A stretch of DNA of 13,433 nt from Dimargaris cristalligena (lineage: Eukaryota; Kickxellomycota; Dimargaritomycetes; Dimargaritales; Dimargaritaceae): assembly GCA_027576995.1 (NCBI GenBank), contig JANBQC010000693.1, positions 1-13,433 of the forward strand. The letters are read 5' to 3'. Numbering within the stretch: the stretch's first letter is position 1; each line of letters begins with the position of its first letter. Positions 1 to 9,826 of the stretch are shown piece after piece. Position numbers and translations under genes: made by a program. The notes below the pieces were generated by a model that was not told the DNA's origin, made no database searches, and was given only the letters and a program-made list of their open reading frames with translations.

Positions 1-569
1 TAACTAGCCTCATGTGGATTTCTTCTTGGAATTACACCATACAACTTCTAAGTATGAATTCCTTTTATTAGTTTTGTCAATATCCAATATGAAGGATGGC
101 TGGGAAGACTATGTCTTCCAACCTTCCAATTTCTATATTTTACTTCCTTTTAACCTATTCGTGACCATAGTTTAGCCAGTAGGTTAATTTTTCCCCTATT
201 TATAGGTTTTTTTATGTCCAACAATTATTGTGGCTTTAATCTTAGATATAGTTATTTAGTTTGGTTGATTTCTTATATATACCTTAGTAGTGTCCCCTCA
301 GTTGAAAGGATAAGTTAGTTTTGAGATAAATGTATAAATATCTGTTTTAACTTCACCTAACAATATTGATAATTTTCATTTACGCAGTTTTACTTTGATT
401 ATTATTACCACCAGTTCTATTTTACCTTATTAGTTTCATCCATTCAGCTCAAAGTTTTGGTACCTCTGAGTACTAAATTGATTATACCATTTGATTATAA
501 TGTTTTCTTATAACATTTTAATTTTATATTTTCTTTAACAACTGACAATATGAGACGATGATGTAAAAC
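1..569. other. AT-rich gene-poor stretch
   Basis: This stretch is T/A-rich with pyrimidine runs on the plus strand and has stops in all frames. I see no coding sequence, tRNA or clear repeat. It could be the leader of the small coding candidate that starts at 570, or simply decayed intergenic DNA. Confidence 0.5.
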
Positions 570-862
570 ATGATGGACAACCAGGAACTCAGCGGCAACT
601 TCCCCAAGGCTACCTCAGTCTCAGCCCCCTCGAACCCAGCAAAGTCTAACACTCTGCATTACATGACAAAATATGGCAAGTCATCTAGTGGAAAGAAACC
701 AGAGGTTACCCCTCCTACCGACTCTCCCAAAGGTATGCCAGCAGAGCCCCTCAAATTGCTGGCAACACAACTAATGTGCTCCCTAAATGGGGAAACCATT
801 TCATTTTTACAGTGGGCCAACTTCGGCTTGTCTTGGTAGCTTTCCCTAGTACTACCCTCTAA
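570..862 (+). CDS. Small Ser/Pro/Lys-rich coding candidate, possibly spliced
   Basis: I do not recognise this protein. Unspliced, ATG 570 opens an 89-codon frame ending at 839. A plausible 80-nt intron lies at 733-812: donor GTATGC, a CTAAT-type branch site near 766 and a pyrimidine-rich TTTTTACAG acceptor. Splicing keeps the frame and gives a 70-residue product ending at the TAA at 860-862 (exons 570-732 and 813-862). The product is polar and low in complexity, rich in Ser, Pro, Lys and Thr, with a short hydrophobic tail and no signal peptide. Base composition rises to near 50% GC here, against AT-rich surroundings. It follows a long AT-rich leader and precedes hairpin-rich DNA, so it could be the head of a decayed retroelement gag or a lost host gene. 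It may also be noncoding. Confidence 0.3.
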
Positions 863-1160
863 TGGTATTATAAATATAATTATAAATAAACCAAAGCTGG
901 GATTACCGGGATGCTGGTGTTGTGGCTTGGCCTGCTTAATCTCTAATAGTATATCCCGGCCAAACTATTTTTAGTTTAGAAAATATGAAGAACATCACCA
1001 AGTATCAGTCTTCATTTTTTCCCACCCAGTTATAAGTCATTTGATGGCTAGGCCATTTTTCCAATATTCAATATTCAGTATTTATAGTTCTTACTTACAA
1101 CTCGAGGATCATTTAGTTATAGGAGTCTGAGGCATATCCCCAGACTTAGTACTCTCAGAG

Positions 1161-1184
1161 CCACCAACATTGGTGGTCTTTTTT
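1161..1184 (+). other. 7-bp hairpin followed by a T run
   Basis: CCACCAA (1161-1167) pairs with TTGGTGG (1170-1176), and a T run follows at 1179-1184. The shape resembles a terminator, and T runs also end RNA polymerase III transcripts. I see no A/B box upstream, so no transcript is claimed. Confidence 0.3.
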
Positions 1185-1450
1185 ATTACATCTTCATATA
1201 AATACCCGTTGGGTATTCTCCTAATAAATAGGCAGTTTTTACATTAAGTATAGTTTACCAGTTAGTTATTTCGATACACCGGTCTTGTTCTATTCCTATC
1301 GTCCATTTGGCCTAAGCCCATTCATTGTGCCTTATCTACCATACATTAGAAGGATCCCTGTGTGATCCCTGGCTGCCCTAGTTGTCTCTATCTGAAGATC
1401 AGATAAGAATCGTCCCCGCCGAGTGTGTGTTTTCCTTAGTTAGTTAGTTT

Positions 1451-1548
1451 TTCCACCAGACCAAGACTGCTCCAGTCGGCCCTGATAAGGTTATCAGGCT
1501 ATATTACCTTGTGGTATTAAGTGCGACCACAATGCCGGTTTGGTGGAA
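1451..1548 (+). other. Candidate four-way junction fold (98 nt)
   Basis: A 12-bp outer stem joins TTCCACCAGACC (1451-1462) to GGTTTGGTGGAA (1537-1548), with one G-T wobble at 1459/1540. Three arms sit inside it: 1465-1469/1473-1477 (5 bp, loop CTC), 1481-1487/1492-1498 (7 bp, loop AGGT; 8 bp with a 2-nt loop) and 1509-1515/1526-1532 (7 bp, 10-nt loop). The layout is cloverleaf-like but is not a tRNA: it lacks the TTCGANTC box and a 7-bp acceptor. The pairing is seen in the sequence; a functional RNA or DNA structure is inference. Confidence 0.4.
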
Positions 1549-1680
1549 TGACAGGGTTTTAAAATTAAAAACAGACCAAACTGTTGGGGGATTTGAATGA
1601 TGGTCCTAGTAGCCATCACTTTGATGACATGATGGGGGGATGGAATCGGCCTGGTTGCCTAATAAGAAAACCGATTAGGA

Positions 1681-2253
1681 GGGGGGCTTTTTGGCTTAGT
1701 CAATAACTCCATTTACAGTACCATTGGTAATACATACATATATCTTCACGGTGGAGTTTGATTTCACTCATATACATCATTTCGAAATATGAATAAAGGT
1801 ATATATTTCGCTTCATATATGACTATGAATAAAACCATTAAGGCCACATTTATATGTTTGCTGAAATAGGCCTCACTGAGCGCAATGGCTTAATCTATAA
1901 TTATCATGTGTTGTTTCAAAATAAATGGTAATTAGCCCATTAGGCTTAACTGATCAAATTTACTACCATAGAAATCGCCTAATTGTAAACCGGGGGGATA
2001 GTGCATAGCTCAACTGAAATAACAGATATTTTGGGCGACTGGCATTTAATAAATATTGGGATATGAGGCAAACCTGGCAATTTACAGGGAGTTTCATTTA
2101 CAGTCATGAACAGCAAGAGCGACAAAAAGTCTTGGTGTCGGATAAATTAGGTTTCCCCTCCAATACTTAATTGCCATTATCTGTGTGTAAGCATTATCTC
2201 ACAAGGTACAAATGAATGAGCTGGAAAACCGAAATAAGGAAGTATACTGATCC
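1681..2253. other. Intergenic stretch, nothing recognised
   Basis: It is AT-rich and has stops in all frames. I see no RNA gene, no tandem repeat and no inverted partner that would mark the end of the adjoining transposase relic. Confidence 0.5.
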
Positions 2254-2630
2254 TTAATACCCGGTCGCACCCCCCTTTATAGCAACCACAGCTTCAATTC
2301 TATCTAGCGTTCGCTTACAATGTCAGTGGGCAGTCGATATCTATAACCCCCTATATAGCCGAAACAGCATGCTTCGCGTCTCCTTTTGAACAGTGGCGCG
2401 GGTTCTTCTTATCCGGAGCAGACTTCATCACAGCCCTTACATGCCCAATTAAATGCAAACCCGGAGCTTGAGCAGGCCAATCCAGGTAGCGCGATATTGT
2501 TTCTCGGCAAGTCGGGTCTGGACAATTATGATGGCATGTATTACCGCGTTATCTGACTGAAAGGGCATGTGGTGACTTTTCCCGAGAATCCCATCCATCA
2601 AAGAAGCCGTTTGTACCATCAACCAATACG
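2254..2630 (-). pseudogene. Tc1/mariner transposase relic (C-terminal DDE half)
   Basis: Reading the minus strand downwards, frame fragments match the DDE transposase of the Tc1/mariner superfamily in the right order. A VDGT segment (2623-2609) comes first. Next is MPFQSDNAVIHA and on to a LAEKQY end (2568-2494), which carries the second catalytic Asp in its DN motif. Then YLDWPAQAPGLHLIGHV (from 2488) matches the family's DWPAQSPDLNPIE block, and a final CKRTLDRIEAVVAIKGGATGY ending (TGY then TAA at 2256-2254) matches the family C-terminus. At least two frame changes separate the blocks, at about 2493-2489 and between 2351 and 2318, and there is a stop at 2353-2351. The last catalytic acidic residue of the PIE motif reads Gly, so it is dead. 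The N-terminal DNA-binding half is not recognisable, though decayed sequence may extend to about 3130. No terminal repeats are identified. Confidence 0.85.
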
Positions 2631-3182
2631 CAAAAAAAAAGTATGAATAAATATGTGGAATGGCTGCCTCGAATACCGAGCCCTAACGCACCAGGATCAG
2701 GTGTTGCTTTAGCCACTCATTACTGGATATACTCCCACCGGGAATAATAAACATCTTATAATCCTAACAACTTCTAAATCCTTTACGGCTACGTTGAATA
2801 TCCCTCCTCATCCATTTCTAATGATGCGGCTTTTCCATTTAAAAACCCGCTACACTATGCTAATGCATTGTAATGGGTTGGCCATCTCGTATTTCAACTG
2901 TTAAAGCTAAGCGGTTTCTGCATGCATTGAGGCAATCACTGTCTATTCATCCGCATTCGTAGAGCTAGAGGAGCACCATTCGACTGCAGTTCATGCTGGT
3001 CACGCACATATTATTAAACATAAATAGTCCGGGCGAATACAGTAATGTGTACTTGAAAAGCTATTGTAGGTCGGATGCCACTCCAGCTAAGCACCATGGC
3101 CTTTTTTTAAAAACACTCTGCATTACCCTAGTGCTTAGAAAATAATATAAAGCTAGCAGGAAAAATAGAGTATAACTGGTCC
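2631..3182. other. Intergenic, possibly decayed transposon 5' half
   Basis: There are no open frames. It lies where the N-terminal half of the Tc1/mariner transposase should be, but I cannot recognise helix-turn-helix blocks. It includes a 9-A run (2632-2640) and, at 3112-3126, a 15-nt word also present at 648-662. The right end is the 3' flank of the BUD22-like gene, with no clear AATAAA signal on the minus strand. Confidence 0.4.
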
Positions 3183-5741
3183 TTAATCATCAAAGACGAT
3201 CTTTTTGTTCTGCGATACACTGGCACTGTTAGCTGACTGTAACAACTCCCGTTGGCGTTTCTTGGCCTCCCATGATGGATGTAGGGTGGCATCGGCCGCC
3301 GAAGAAGTGGCGGGCTTTGAGGTAGTGGGCTTGGATTGGCCAAACCCAGCCGCTGTTTGCTGAGTGGATTGAGTGTTCCGGGCACCGACCACCGCAGCGT
3401 CAGTGAGAAGTTGCGGGTTAGTGGAGGTCTTCAATAGGCGAACTGGAATACGCTGTTTCTTGGATTTAAAGCGCTGGATGCGCTCTTCATCTACCGACAT
3501 TGATTTTAGGAATTCCCTACAAGAGTAATGTAGACATAGAAACAATGAAATAGTGTATTCGGATATTAATTAACAGCGGAGCAGTTGGGGTGACGGTCCA
3601 CCGCGGTGTTGTTTACGCTACCTTGACAACACCCATTAAGCGATTATATATATACATATATATATATGTATAATGGTGAAATCACCGGCTGAGTATATCC
3701 TTTATAGAACATACTCCTAACGAGAATAATTGGAAGGTGAGAGCCCCAATACTTACTTTCGTCTAGCCCGCTGCCCGGCCCGTTTCGGTTTGTTCTTGGA
3801 CGCACCGTCGCGCTTGGTATTGGAGTCGGAGCCTGAACCTGAATCGGGGTCAGAGCCCGAATCATCGCGTGAACGCTTGTCTCGTTTAGCACTTTTACCT
3901 GGGGTTTGCTTGCGATCAACCACGTTCCATCCTGGAATGCCCGAACCGACGGACGAGGTATCACTCGTGTTGCCATCATCCCCGACCCGGTTGGCTTTAC
4001 CACTATTCCGACTAGATTGTGAATGGTTATTGGCAGAGGCTGGCTTACCGCCGGCCGGCTTGGCGGCCTTGGAGTAGGCACTGATACTCCGGATGGAGCC
4101 GGAGGTGAGAAGAACATCTTCCATCTGCTTTTCGAGGAGCTTAATTACGATTTTGTTGGCGAGCAGGGATTTGTGAAGGCGCCTGAGAGCCTTTTGCTGC
4201 AACTCGGTGTTTTCAAGGCCGGTAGCAGAAGCAGCAGCACCAGAGTCAATCTCCGGGTCTTTTTCGGCCTCCTCATTTACTTTTTGGGGTTCGCCGCTCT
4301 TCTGGGTGGGTGGTTTAGAGATTAATATCGGCACTTGTTCCAGTGGGATATCGGCGAGGTCCATATGCTTAAGGACGTGCGTCAATATATTGCTATTGGT
4401 TGAGTCCTTGGCTTTCTCAACAGTAGCCCGCAAAATCAAATCGCATAACACATCATTGTCGGCTTGCTATAATGTTTTTAAATCAGAGTAATCAGAAATA
4501 CACCATCAACGTAAATAATGAATTACTTATAGTTGGTGTGAGTGTTTACCGATGTGTGGTAAAAAATACGAGACTGCGAATTGAAAAACCGCAATGAATT
4601 AATGAGAAAAAGCCGACTGATCCGAATTGGACCCTTGGGGGTACCAGAGGCAATATCTGCTCAACGGATAGTAAGCCACCGGCTCCTTGACTGAAACTTG
4701 GCCAGCAATATAACTTACATGAGTGACATTGGCGTCCATTTTGAGTTTGGCAATTTTCGATTTGGCTTCCTCTGATTCGGCACATTCGCTATTTAAGGCA
4801 GTCCAAAAGGTGTGAAACAACTAGTCAAATTTCAATGAATATCAATGCAACAAGGGTGCTTAAGGACACCGAAAGGGCTCATTATGATCTTGGTTCCCGA
4901 GCACGTACAATCGCGAGAATCAACCAACGGATAGGGGGTTTTAATTTACCTTTCAACCTTTTGTTGGACGATAATAGCGCCTTTGATTCGCTGGAGGTCT
5001 GCCTTACGCTGGTAAGCCACGGTGCGACGAAGACTATCCCGAAGGAATTTCTATTGAAAAAAATCAACAAAGATGATAAAACCCGATAGTAAGGGAGTAA
5101 TAAAAACAGTGGTTAGTTAAAAACACGCAGTTGGGGTTATATAGCCTTTGTATACAAGTCTGCGTGGATATAGGAAGAGGGGGATAGATATAACTACCTC
5201 CTAAGCCAACGCCCATTAAATACGATAAAGAGAGAAGGTCACTTACCATCTGGTCCAGAATCAACTGGCTACGCATCTTGTCGGCACGGGCAATGAGATC
5301 CATGATGCGTGCCTCCTGTTCCTTATCCGTTTCAAAAGGTGTATCGGCATCTCGGGCCTCTTTTTGCCTCCGCCGGATGCCCTGGCGCTGATTCTTGGCC
5401 TATTTCCAGCGGCATAAATAGCAATAGCATAATAAGAAAACTTAACAATGAGAATGATGAAGTAAATCCAATGAAAAGGCAGAGGGCATTTGAAAAGCCT
5501 CATGCTTGCATTGCTAATAAGCATTGAAAATGGGGGTTCGGTCTGCCAAGTACGGCATTGGACAGTGGACAAAGCCGATTAGCAAGGCACTCCTTGGGAA
5601 TGCCTGACCTCTCCGAGAACAGGACAGAGCATTATGAATAGTCCGAGGAACCCCATTCGAATTGGCCCGATTGGGAGTGGTTATGGTTACCTCTTTGCGT
5701 AGGTTGATGATTTTCAGCCTGGTTTCTTTTAAATTCAACAT
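3183..5741 (-). CDS. BUD22/SRFBP1-family ribosome biogenesis protein
   Basis: The proposed seven exons are 5741-5691, 5399-5247, 5050-4950, 4788-4719, 4573-4550, 4466-3757 and 3516-3183. All join in frame and give 480 aa, close to the family's 430-520. Family evidence lies in the C-terminal half: a helical segment near residues 210-240, an acidic Ser/Asp/Gly-rich linker, a basic AGQRARRK block (about 363-370), LHPSWEAKKRQRE (448-460) and a terminal KKIVFDD, both typical BUD22 endings. Yeast Bud22 acts in the nucleolus in 18S rRNA maturation; human SRFBP1 is its relative. The start is supported by an in-frame TAA just upstream and an ACCATG context. Residues 1-125 are charged and probably coiled-coil; I cannot align them, so a separate upstream gene ending in a TAA at 4948-4946 remains possible. 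Exons 6 and 7 are the safest. Confidence 0.78.
3645..3672. repeat. TA microsatellite in the last BUD22-like intron
   Basis: An imperfect (TA)n tract of 28 nt, broken by one C and one G, lies inside the 240-nt intron 3517-3756. It is likely length-variable and has no evident function. Confidence 0.8.
4550..4573 (-). other. 24-nt microexon candidate in the BUD22-like gene
   Basis: The 8-codon segment SRIFYHTS is bounded by a TTTTTCAATTCGCAG acceptor and a GTAAAC donor. Both flanking introns (4574-4718 and 4467-4549) are phase 0, so including or skipping the exon preserves the frame. Direct joining of 4719 to 4466 (a 252-nt intron) is an equally legal alternative. The choice cannot be settled from DNA alone. 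Confidence 0.4.
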
Positions 5742-6274
5742 GGTGGGTTAAATGGACTTGCGGCCGGTTGCTCAGGTAGAAGAAGCGAAATGAGCAGGTC
5801 GGGAAGAAGCAATGAGGGGATTAGGCTACTACACCATGTATGGATAGAGAAAGAGCTGGCTCGTCGAAATAGAGGGATTCGAAGAATGTAAGTGTTTCTT
5901 TTTTTTATTTATTGAGGAAAATATTCGGTGACTGATATCTAATAGACTGGGCCAATCGAATTTTGTTTTAAGCAGGTGGGTAAATTGTGAGCGGGATGGG
6001 ATATATTTTTAATATGTACCGCTTTTTACAAATACACCGCCGAATCCATAGTATGATGCACATACCACTGGAGATTATAACGGCTGGTGCCCTTTTCTGC
6101 CCTGTCTATCTACCCAACATCATCCTATATTCACTAGACGATATTTTAGGCTATCATAGGTCATTTTATCGGGCTGAAAGGGGGAATGTTATATGCCGAT
6201 TGGCCCAGACAGGCCATAACCATTCGACAAGGCTAGTAGTAGACTGGGCATACACCGGAATCTATTCAAAACCT
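5742..6274. other. Spacer between EIPR1 and the BUD22-like gene
   Basis: This 533-bp interval between two genes of the same direction must hold the EIPR1 polyadenylation region and the promoter of the BUD22-like gene. I see no unmistakable TATA box or poly(A) signal on the minus strand. A 97-codon plus-strand frame crosses its left end but has no recognisable content. Confidence 0.6.
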
Positions 6275-8706
6275 CTATAAGATAATCTTGTACTTTTCTT
6301 CTTGGGGTACAAAATTGACCACAACTCGCCCATCGTACGATAATGAAGCAAACACCCACGGGTTGGCCTCACTCCAGCTAACCGAATATAGGCTCTCCTC
6401 GTGCTGATCAAATGTCGCGACCAGCCCGTCAGTCGGCCTCCTGTATATGGTTGGTTATACAGATATACAATAAGCAAGGAACAAAAAGAGAATAAGTGAC
6501 TGATCAAATAGTACAAGTGGAGTAGCGACTGTGCTGTTCAACACATACCTGAGCACCCACAAATTCAGCTTGGTTTAGTTGATTAGAGGAAGACACTTAC
6601 TCGAAGCTGCCATTATCCTGGTGTGCGTATTGGCGGTATTCGGGATCCCCCTGCTCCACATCCGAGTCGCCGTCGTCACTATCACGCTTGATGAGAGAAG
6701 CGCTAGACACCGACACAATACTCTCCAGATTCACAGTGCAGTCGGAACTGGAGGTTAAGAGTAGCTGGTCATGGAAATGGTTGTAGGCCACAGCCCAAAC
6801 CCTAGATTAGATATAACAGAAAGTGATGGATTGGTATACGGAATATGGAATACAATGTATAAGATTAATTTAGTTGTCCTAGCTACCTTGGACGAATGGA
6901 TTATTCCGATAGGCGTCTTGGATTCTCAGCGGCAATTAGACTGCCGGCCTCCACTTTAGTCGAAAGGAAACCTACCAATGGGTATGATCGGCCATCATCA
7001 TTAGCGGCTGGGAAAGGTTTCGAAGGTCCCAAATTCGCACTTTACAGTCCTCGCCACATGTGGCTAGTTGCTGGGGGCGATTGGGATTGTAGTCTAAATC
7101 TAGGATTTCGCCCTCGTGGGCCTCGGTTACAACAAATGAAGCTCCGCCCCTGTATTTCAATGGATGGGGAAAGCCAGAGTGTGTATATTGACAGGATTAG
7201 AGAAATGCACCATTAATACTAAACATGGAGCAGGCTATAAATTGATATATATCCCCTCCCTCCCAAAAAAAGAAGCCAGGCCATTATTATTCAAGGCAGC
7301 ATCAGCTATGGGGATACTGTTTAAAAAAACCGGGACTAAGCAAATCCTTACCTTAGTGCGCGGGGATCCCATCCCTGTATACTACAATCACCCGCCGTGG
7401 TAAACTGCTCGCCTTGAGGAGACCAGGTGGCGGCAGTTAGCCGAGAAATACCATGATCGCGAGCCTGGAGGCTGGTTATACACTGGGTGATCCAATTGGA
7501 GAGGGAGATTGGAGGTGAGTTTAGCAAGTTTAAGTGAGGCAGTCGATGGGGTAGGTAGACTGGGACAAAAACCCACGGTCTTAACCATCGCGGAGCAGGA
7601 ATAGAGACAATGATTAGGCCAATAATATACACTGTCAGTCTGGCTAATCGCGAGCAGAATGATCGAGGTATTGTCCAATTCAGTAATAGCCAGGGAAACT
7701 TACCGTTGCTGCATCAAGGGCATCTCCGGCCGACCAGATTTGTATGGATTTTTCTCCGATGGTAAGGATACGGTCGGCAGCCGCTGCCTGACCCCAACAA
7801 AGCCTGAATACGGTTGGATCTAAATAGTTGTCATCCAATGTTAAGCACTGAAACAGACTCCGGTCGGGGTTGTCGGCAGAGCCGGGGTCATCAGTTGGGC
7901 TAGACACCATCGACCACAACGTGGCTGTATTGCGGGCCGACGAGCCGACGACTAGTGATTTCAAAGTAAATGCAAGTTAAGGGAAAGGCTCAATTGTTGG
8001 ACATTGGTAAATTTGAGGTATGGTTTGCTATCAAAAAGCTATTCCCATAATCATGAACCAGGCGTAATGCATTTTAACTTTGGCAACGGGTTATACTGGA
8101 CTTCATAGAGCACAAAACACTTTAGGAACGTACTAGATTTCGAGACGGTGAAAAAAGAATCCTCTTTGGTTGGGCAGGATTCAATGTGCCATATCTCATT
8201 GGGGTGAAGGTATATTTCGCTCGAGAGCTGGGTTTCTTCGTCGCCCAGGGTAAGTAAATGAATCTGGAGGGTTATTAATAGGATTGAGCCCACAGGTAGC
8301 AACTCGAAGATGTTGTCGAGTGAGTATAAATGAGGTATGTGAACTCGGGTACTTGGGACAACCCCCAAGTGGAGATATGGCTATGAAGTGGGTGGTATTA
8401 AATTGTAGGCTCGATGGATAGCCAGGTAAGCATGAAACTAAAGGCCTACCTCATTGTCCTGGTGCAGGCCGACGGTCCCGACGAGGAACTTGGTTTCGTT
8501 GGCGTTGGCCCGAACGCTGGTCAAACAACGAGCCTAGAGATAGTCGGGTTACGCAAGGGAAGGTGATGGATAGAAACTGCAATGAGTCAGGGCCTGCCAG
8601 GAAAAGGTGACATTTGTCCAGATGGCGTTGAGCACTAGGAAGTCAAGAACCATTAAACACCTACTTGCGACCCTAGACCATAGACGATGGAGCGCTCGTT
8701 GTCCAT
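6275..8706 (-). CDS. EIPR1: EIPR1 (TSSC1) WD40 protein, EARP/GARP-interacting
   Basis: Eight exons (8706-8665, 8533-8450, 8263-8134, 7951-7704, 7464-7352, 7149-6976, 6801-6601 and 6440-6275) give 385 aa, against 387 in human. All junctions keep frame at GT..AG sites; the introns are 131-239 nt. It aligns from end to end with EIPR1: SIVYGLGSQARCLTSV at the N-terminus, then FLVGTVGL, IHLLTL, HPNEIWHI (about 62-69), WSPQGEQF, HEGEILDLDYNPN, CGEDCKVRIWDLRN (237-250), HTHWVWAVAYNHFHDQLLLT, an acidic loop (304-315) and WVFASLSYDGRVVVN near the end. It should fold as a seven-bladed WD40 propeller. In animals it binds the EARP and GARP tethering complexes and supports endosomal recycling and dense-core-vesicle sorting. 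The family is absent from budding yeast, which argues for an early-diverging fungus or another eukaryote. The start has no in-frame rival upstream within the exon. Confidence 0.95.
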
Positions 8707-9544
8707 GGGTAACTGCTAAAGAGCGAGTACCCTAAATGAAAAAAATAGATAAGAAGGAAGGTGGCGACCGAATGAGGGTGAGCAGAACTTCCACCACTAG
8801 GATGAGCAAAGGCAAGTATGTGAATGAAAATAAAACTATGAACATGAACATTAGGGAGCCTTCAACGCCAACGTCAGGGGCCACCACGCCTGAGCAGTAG
8901 CCTCGACCTCCCTTGCTATTTGTCCCAGAGAGTCACTCACCCTGCGGGATAGCTGGGACTTTAAAATCCCCGCCATGGATAGCCATTATATTAGCATAGA
9001 AACGCGGTAAGTAGAGGAGAATGCTCCTGTTTATGTATTGCCAATTCTTGATATACATACAAGTGCATTCAACACAACCGAATAAGATTTTTAATAAAAT
9101 ACGAATGATAAAATATGTAGAAGTTGCTTATTATACAGCGGAACCGAGCCTCCTCCATACGCCAAAAGGCAAAGCATCGTCTTCAAGTAGCTATACATTA
9201 TCATAATCAGGCAAATCGACCTGGTAAAGGCAACTGGTTGGTGTGGTCATACACAGCATACTATATATTATGTTGCACACCAATTGGCGGAGGTAGTGAT
9301 CCGAGAAGCGACCATGTTAAATATTTGAAATGCATTAGAAAGTAGTAAACATCTGTAGTGTTGCAAAGTGCAGAATTGGGAAAGTTTATTCGTTATCCCT
9401 TTTACTTGTGTATATACTTCCCGATATTCTCCCCTAGTTCATATAGTGTTGCATATTATGGGGTTCGGGAAGCCTTTTCTTCTATCAAACCGGATCAATT
9501 GTTATCAGTTTCAACATCTTCACATTTCATATAATGGAGACATC
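8707..9544. other. Upstream region of EIPR1, no gene recognised
   Basis: The part next to EIPR1 (to about 9000) has moderate GC and presumably carries its promoter. No TATA box stands out. A GGGA/TCCC inverted repeat (about 8957-8972) flanks TTTAAAA. From 9000 to 9544 the DNA is AT-rich with scattered short frames of 61-73 codons that show no family features. Confidence 0.5.
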
Positions 9545-9760
9545 TTCATCGGGCCGTCGTAGGAGCCAGCTGTTACCATCGTAGCTGCTGGAGGAAGTTA
9601 GTGTCCGTAGCTGACCATGGGGCAGCAGTGTACCTCATCGAGAAGGGGCAAACCCCTCCCGCTGCCCGACTGAGGGCTGTAAAAATCCTCATCCTTAGTT
9701 TGAGGTCTGCGGTATTTAAACACACCAGTTTTGCTCCCTAAATCGGGGAGCAAAAAAACC
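9545..9760. other. GC-richer foldable stretch
   Basis: GC rises above its flanks here and several stems can form. GGGCAGC (9620-9626) pairs with GCTGCCC (9661-9667) and encloses AGGGG/CCCCT (9644-9648/9653-9657, loop CAAA). CCAGC (9566-9570) can pair with GCTGG (9587-9591), and CCTCA (9687-9691) with TGAGG (9701-9705). A 10-bp hairpin lies at 9729-9755. A TATTTAAA box sits at 9713-9720. It does not match U1-U6, 5S, SRP or RNase P RNA by eye. It may be a promoter or LTR-like leader for the frame at 9827, or an unrecognised RNA. Confidence 0.4.
9729..9755. repeat. Perfect 10-bp hairpin
   Basis: TTTTGCTCCC (9729-9738) and GGGAGCAAAA (9746-9755) are exact reverse complements around the 7-nt loop TAAATCG. 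An A run continues to 9758, so there is no T run on the plus strand, and a plus-strand intrinsic terminator is unlikely. Confidence 0.7.
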
Positions 9761-9826
9761 TAGCATTATATATTATTTCCATTCGATCTTTAGCATTCAT
9801 TATAAAATAAAAAACCCTTCTAGTCA

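Larger units (their letters stand above)
863..1680. repeat. Hairpin-rich noncoding stretch
   Basis: Many short perfect inverted repeats are packed here. They include 906-912/953-959 (7 bp), 1044-1048/1052-1056, 1161-1167/1170-1176 (7 bp), 1389-1394/1400-1405, the junction at 1451-1548, 1570-1574/1581-1585, 1613-1618/1630-1635 and 1658-1663/1674-1679. The 5-bp stems are expected by chance in DNA of this length; the 7-12 bp stems are less so. There are no long open frames. It could be part of a long terminal repeat or another element end, but I find no second copy in the window. Confidence 0.4.

Noticed and set aside
1389..1412. CTGAAGA resembling a hammerhead ribozyme core
   Set aside because: The GAAA core and the stem III cleavage context are missing.
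3730..4491. Three plus-strand frames of 94-115 codons
   Set aside because: They are shadows of the GC-rich sixth exon of the BUD22-like gene, whose minus-strand frame has family motifs.
5640..5680. CAATTCGAATGG resembling a tRNA B box on the minus strand
   Set aside because: There is no A box or cloverleaf at the right distance, and the B-box match is imperfect.
5987..6280. 97-codon plus-strand open frame
   Set aside because: It starts with GTG, overlaps the EIPR1 stop, shows no domain or bias, and is of a length that can arise by chance.
886..8965. Primate Alu-like words (GCTGGGATTAC near 900; GCCACCACGCCTG, CCTCGACCTCC and TAGCTGGGACT near 8880-8965)
   Set aside because: The words are short, in the wrong order or spacing, and no full alignment forms. 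SRP RNA motifs (the S-domain GGAA and GCAG) are absent, and the genes do not suggest a primate genome.
9124..9345. 73-codon frame with a basic, helix-like N-terminus
   Set aside because: It loosely recalls transposase DNA-binding regions but has no ordered motifs; probably chance.
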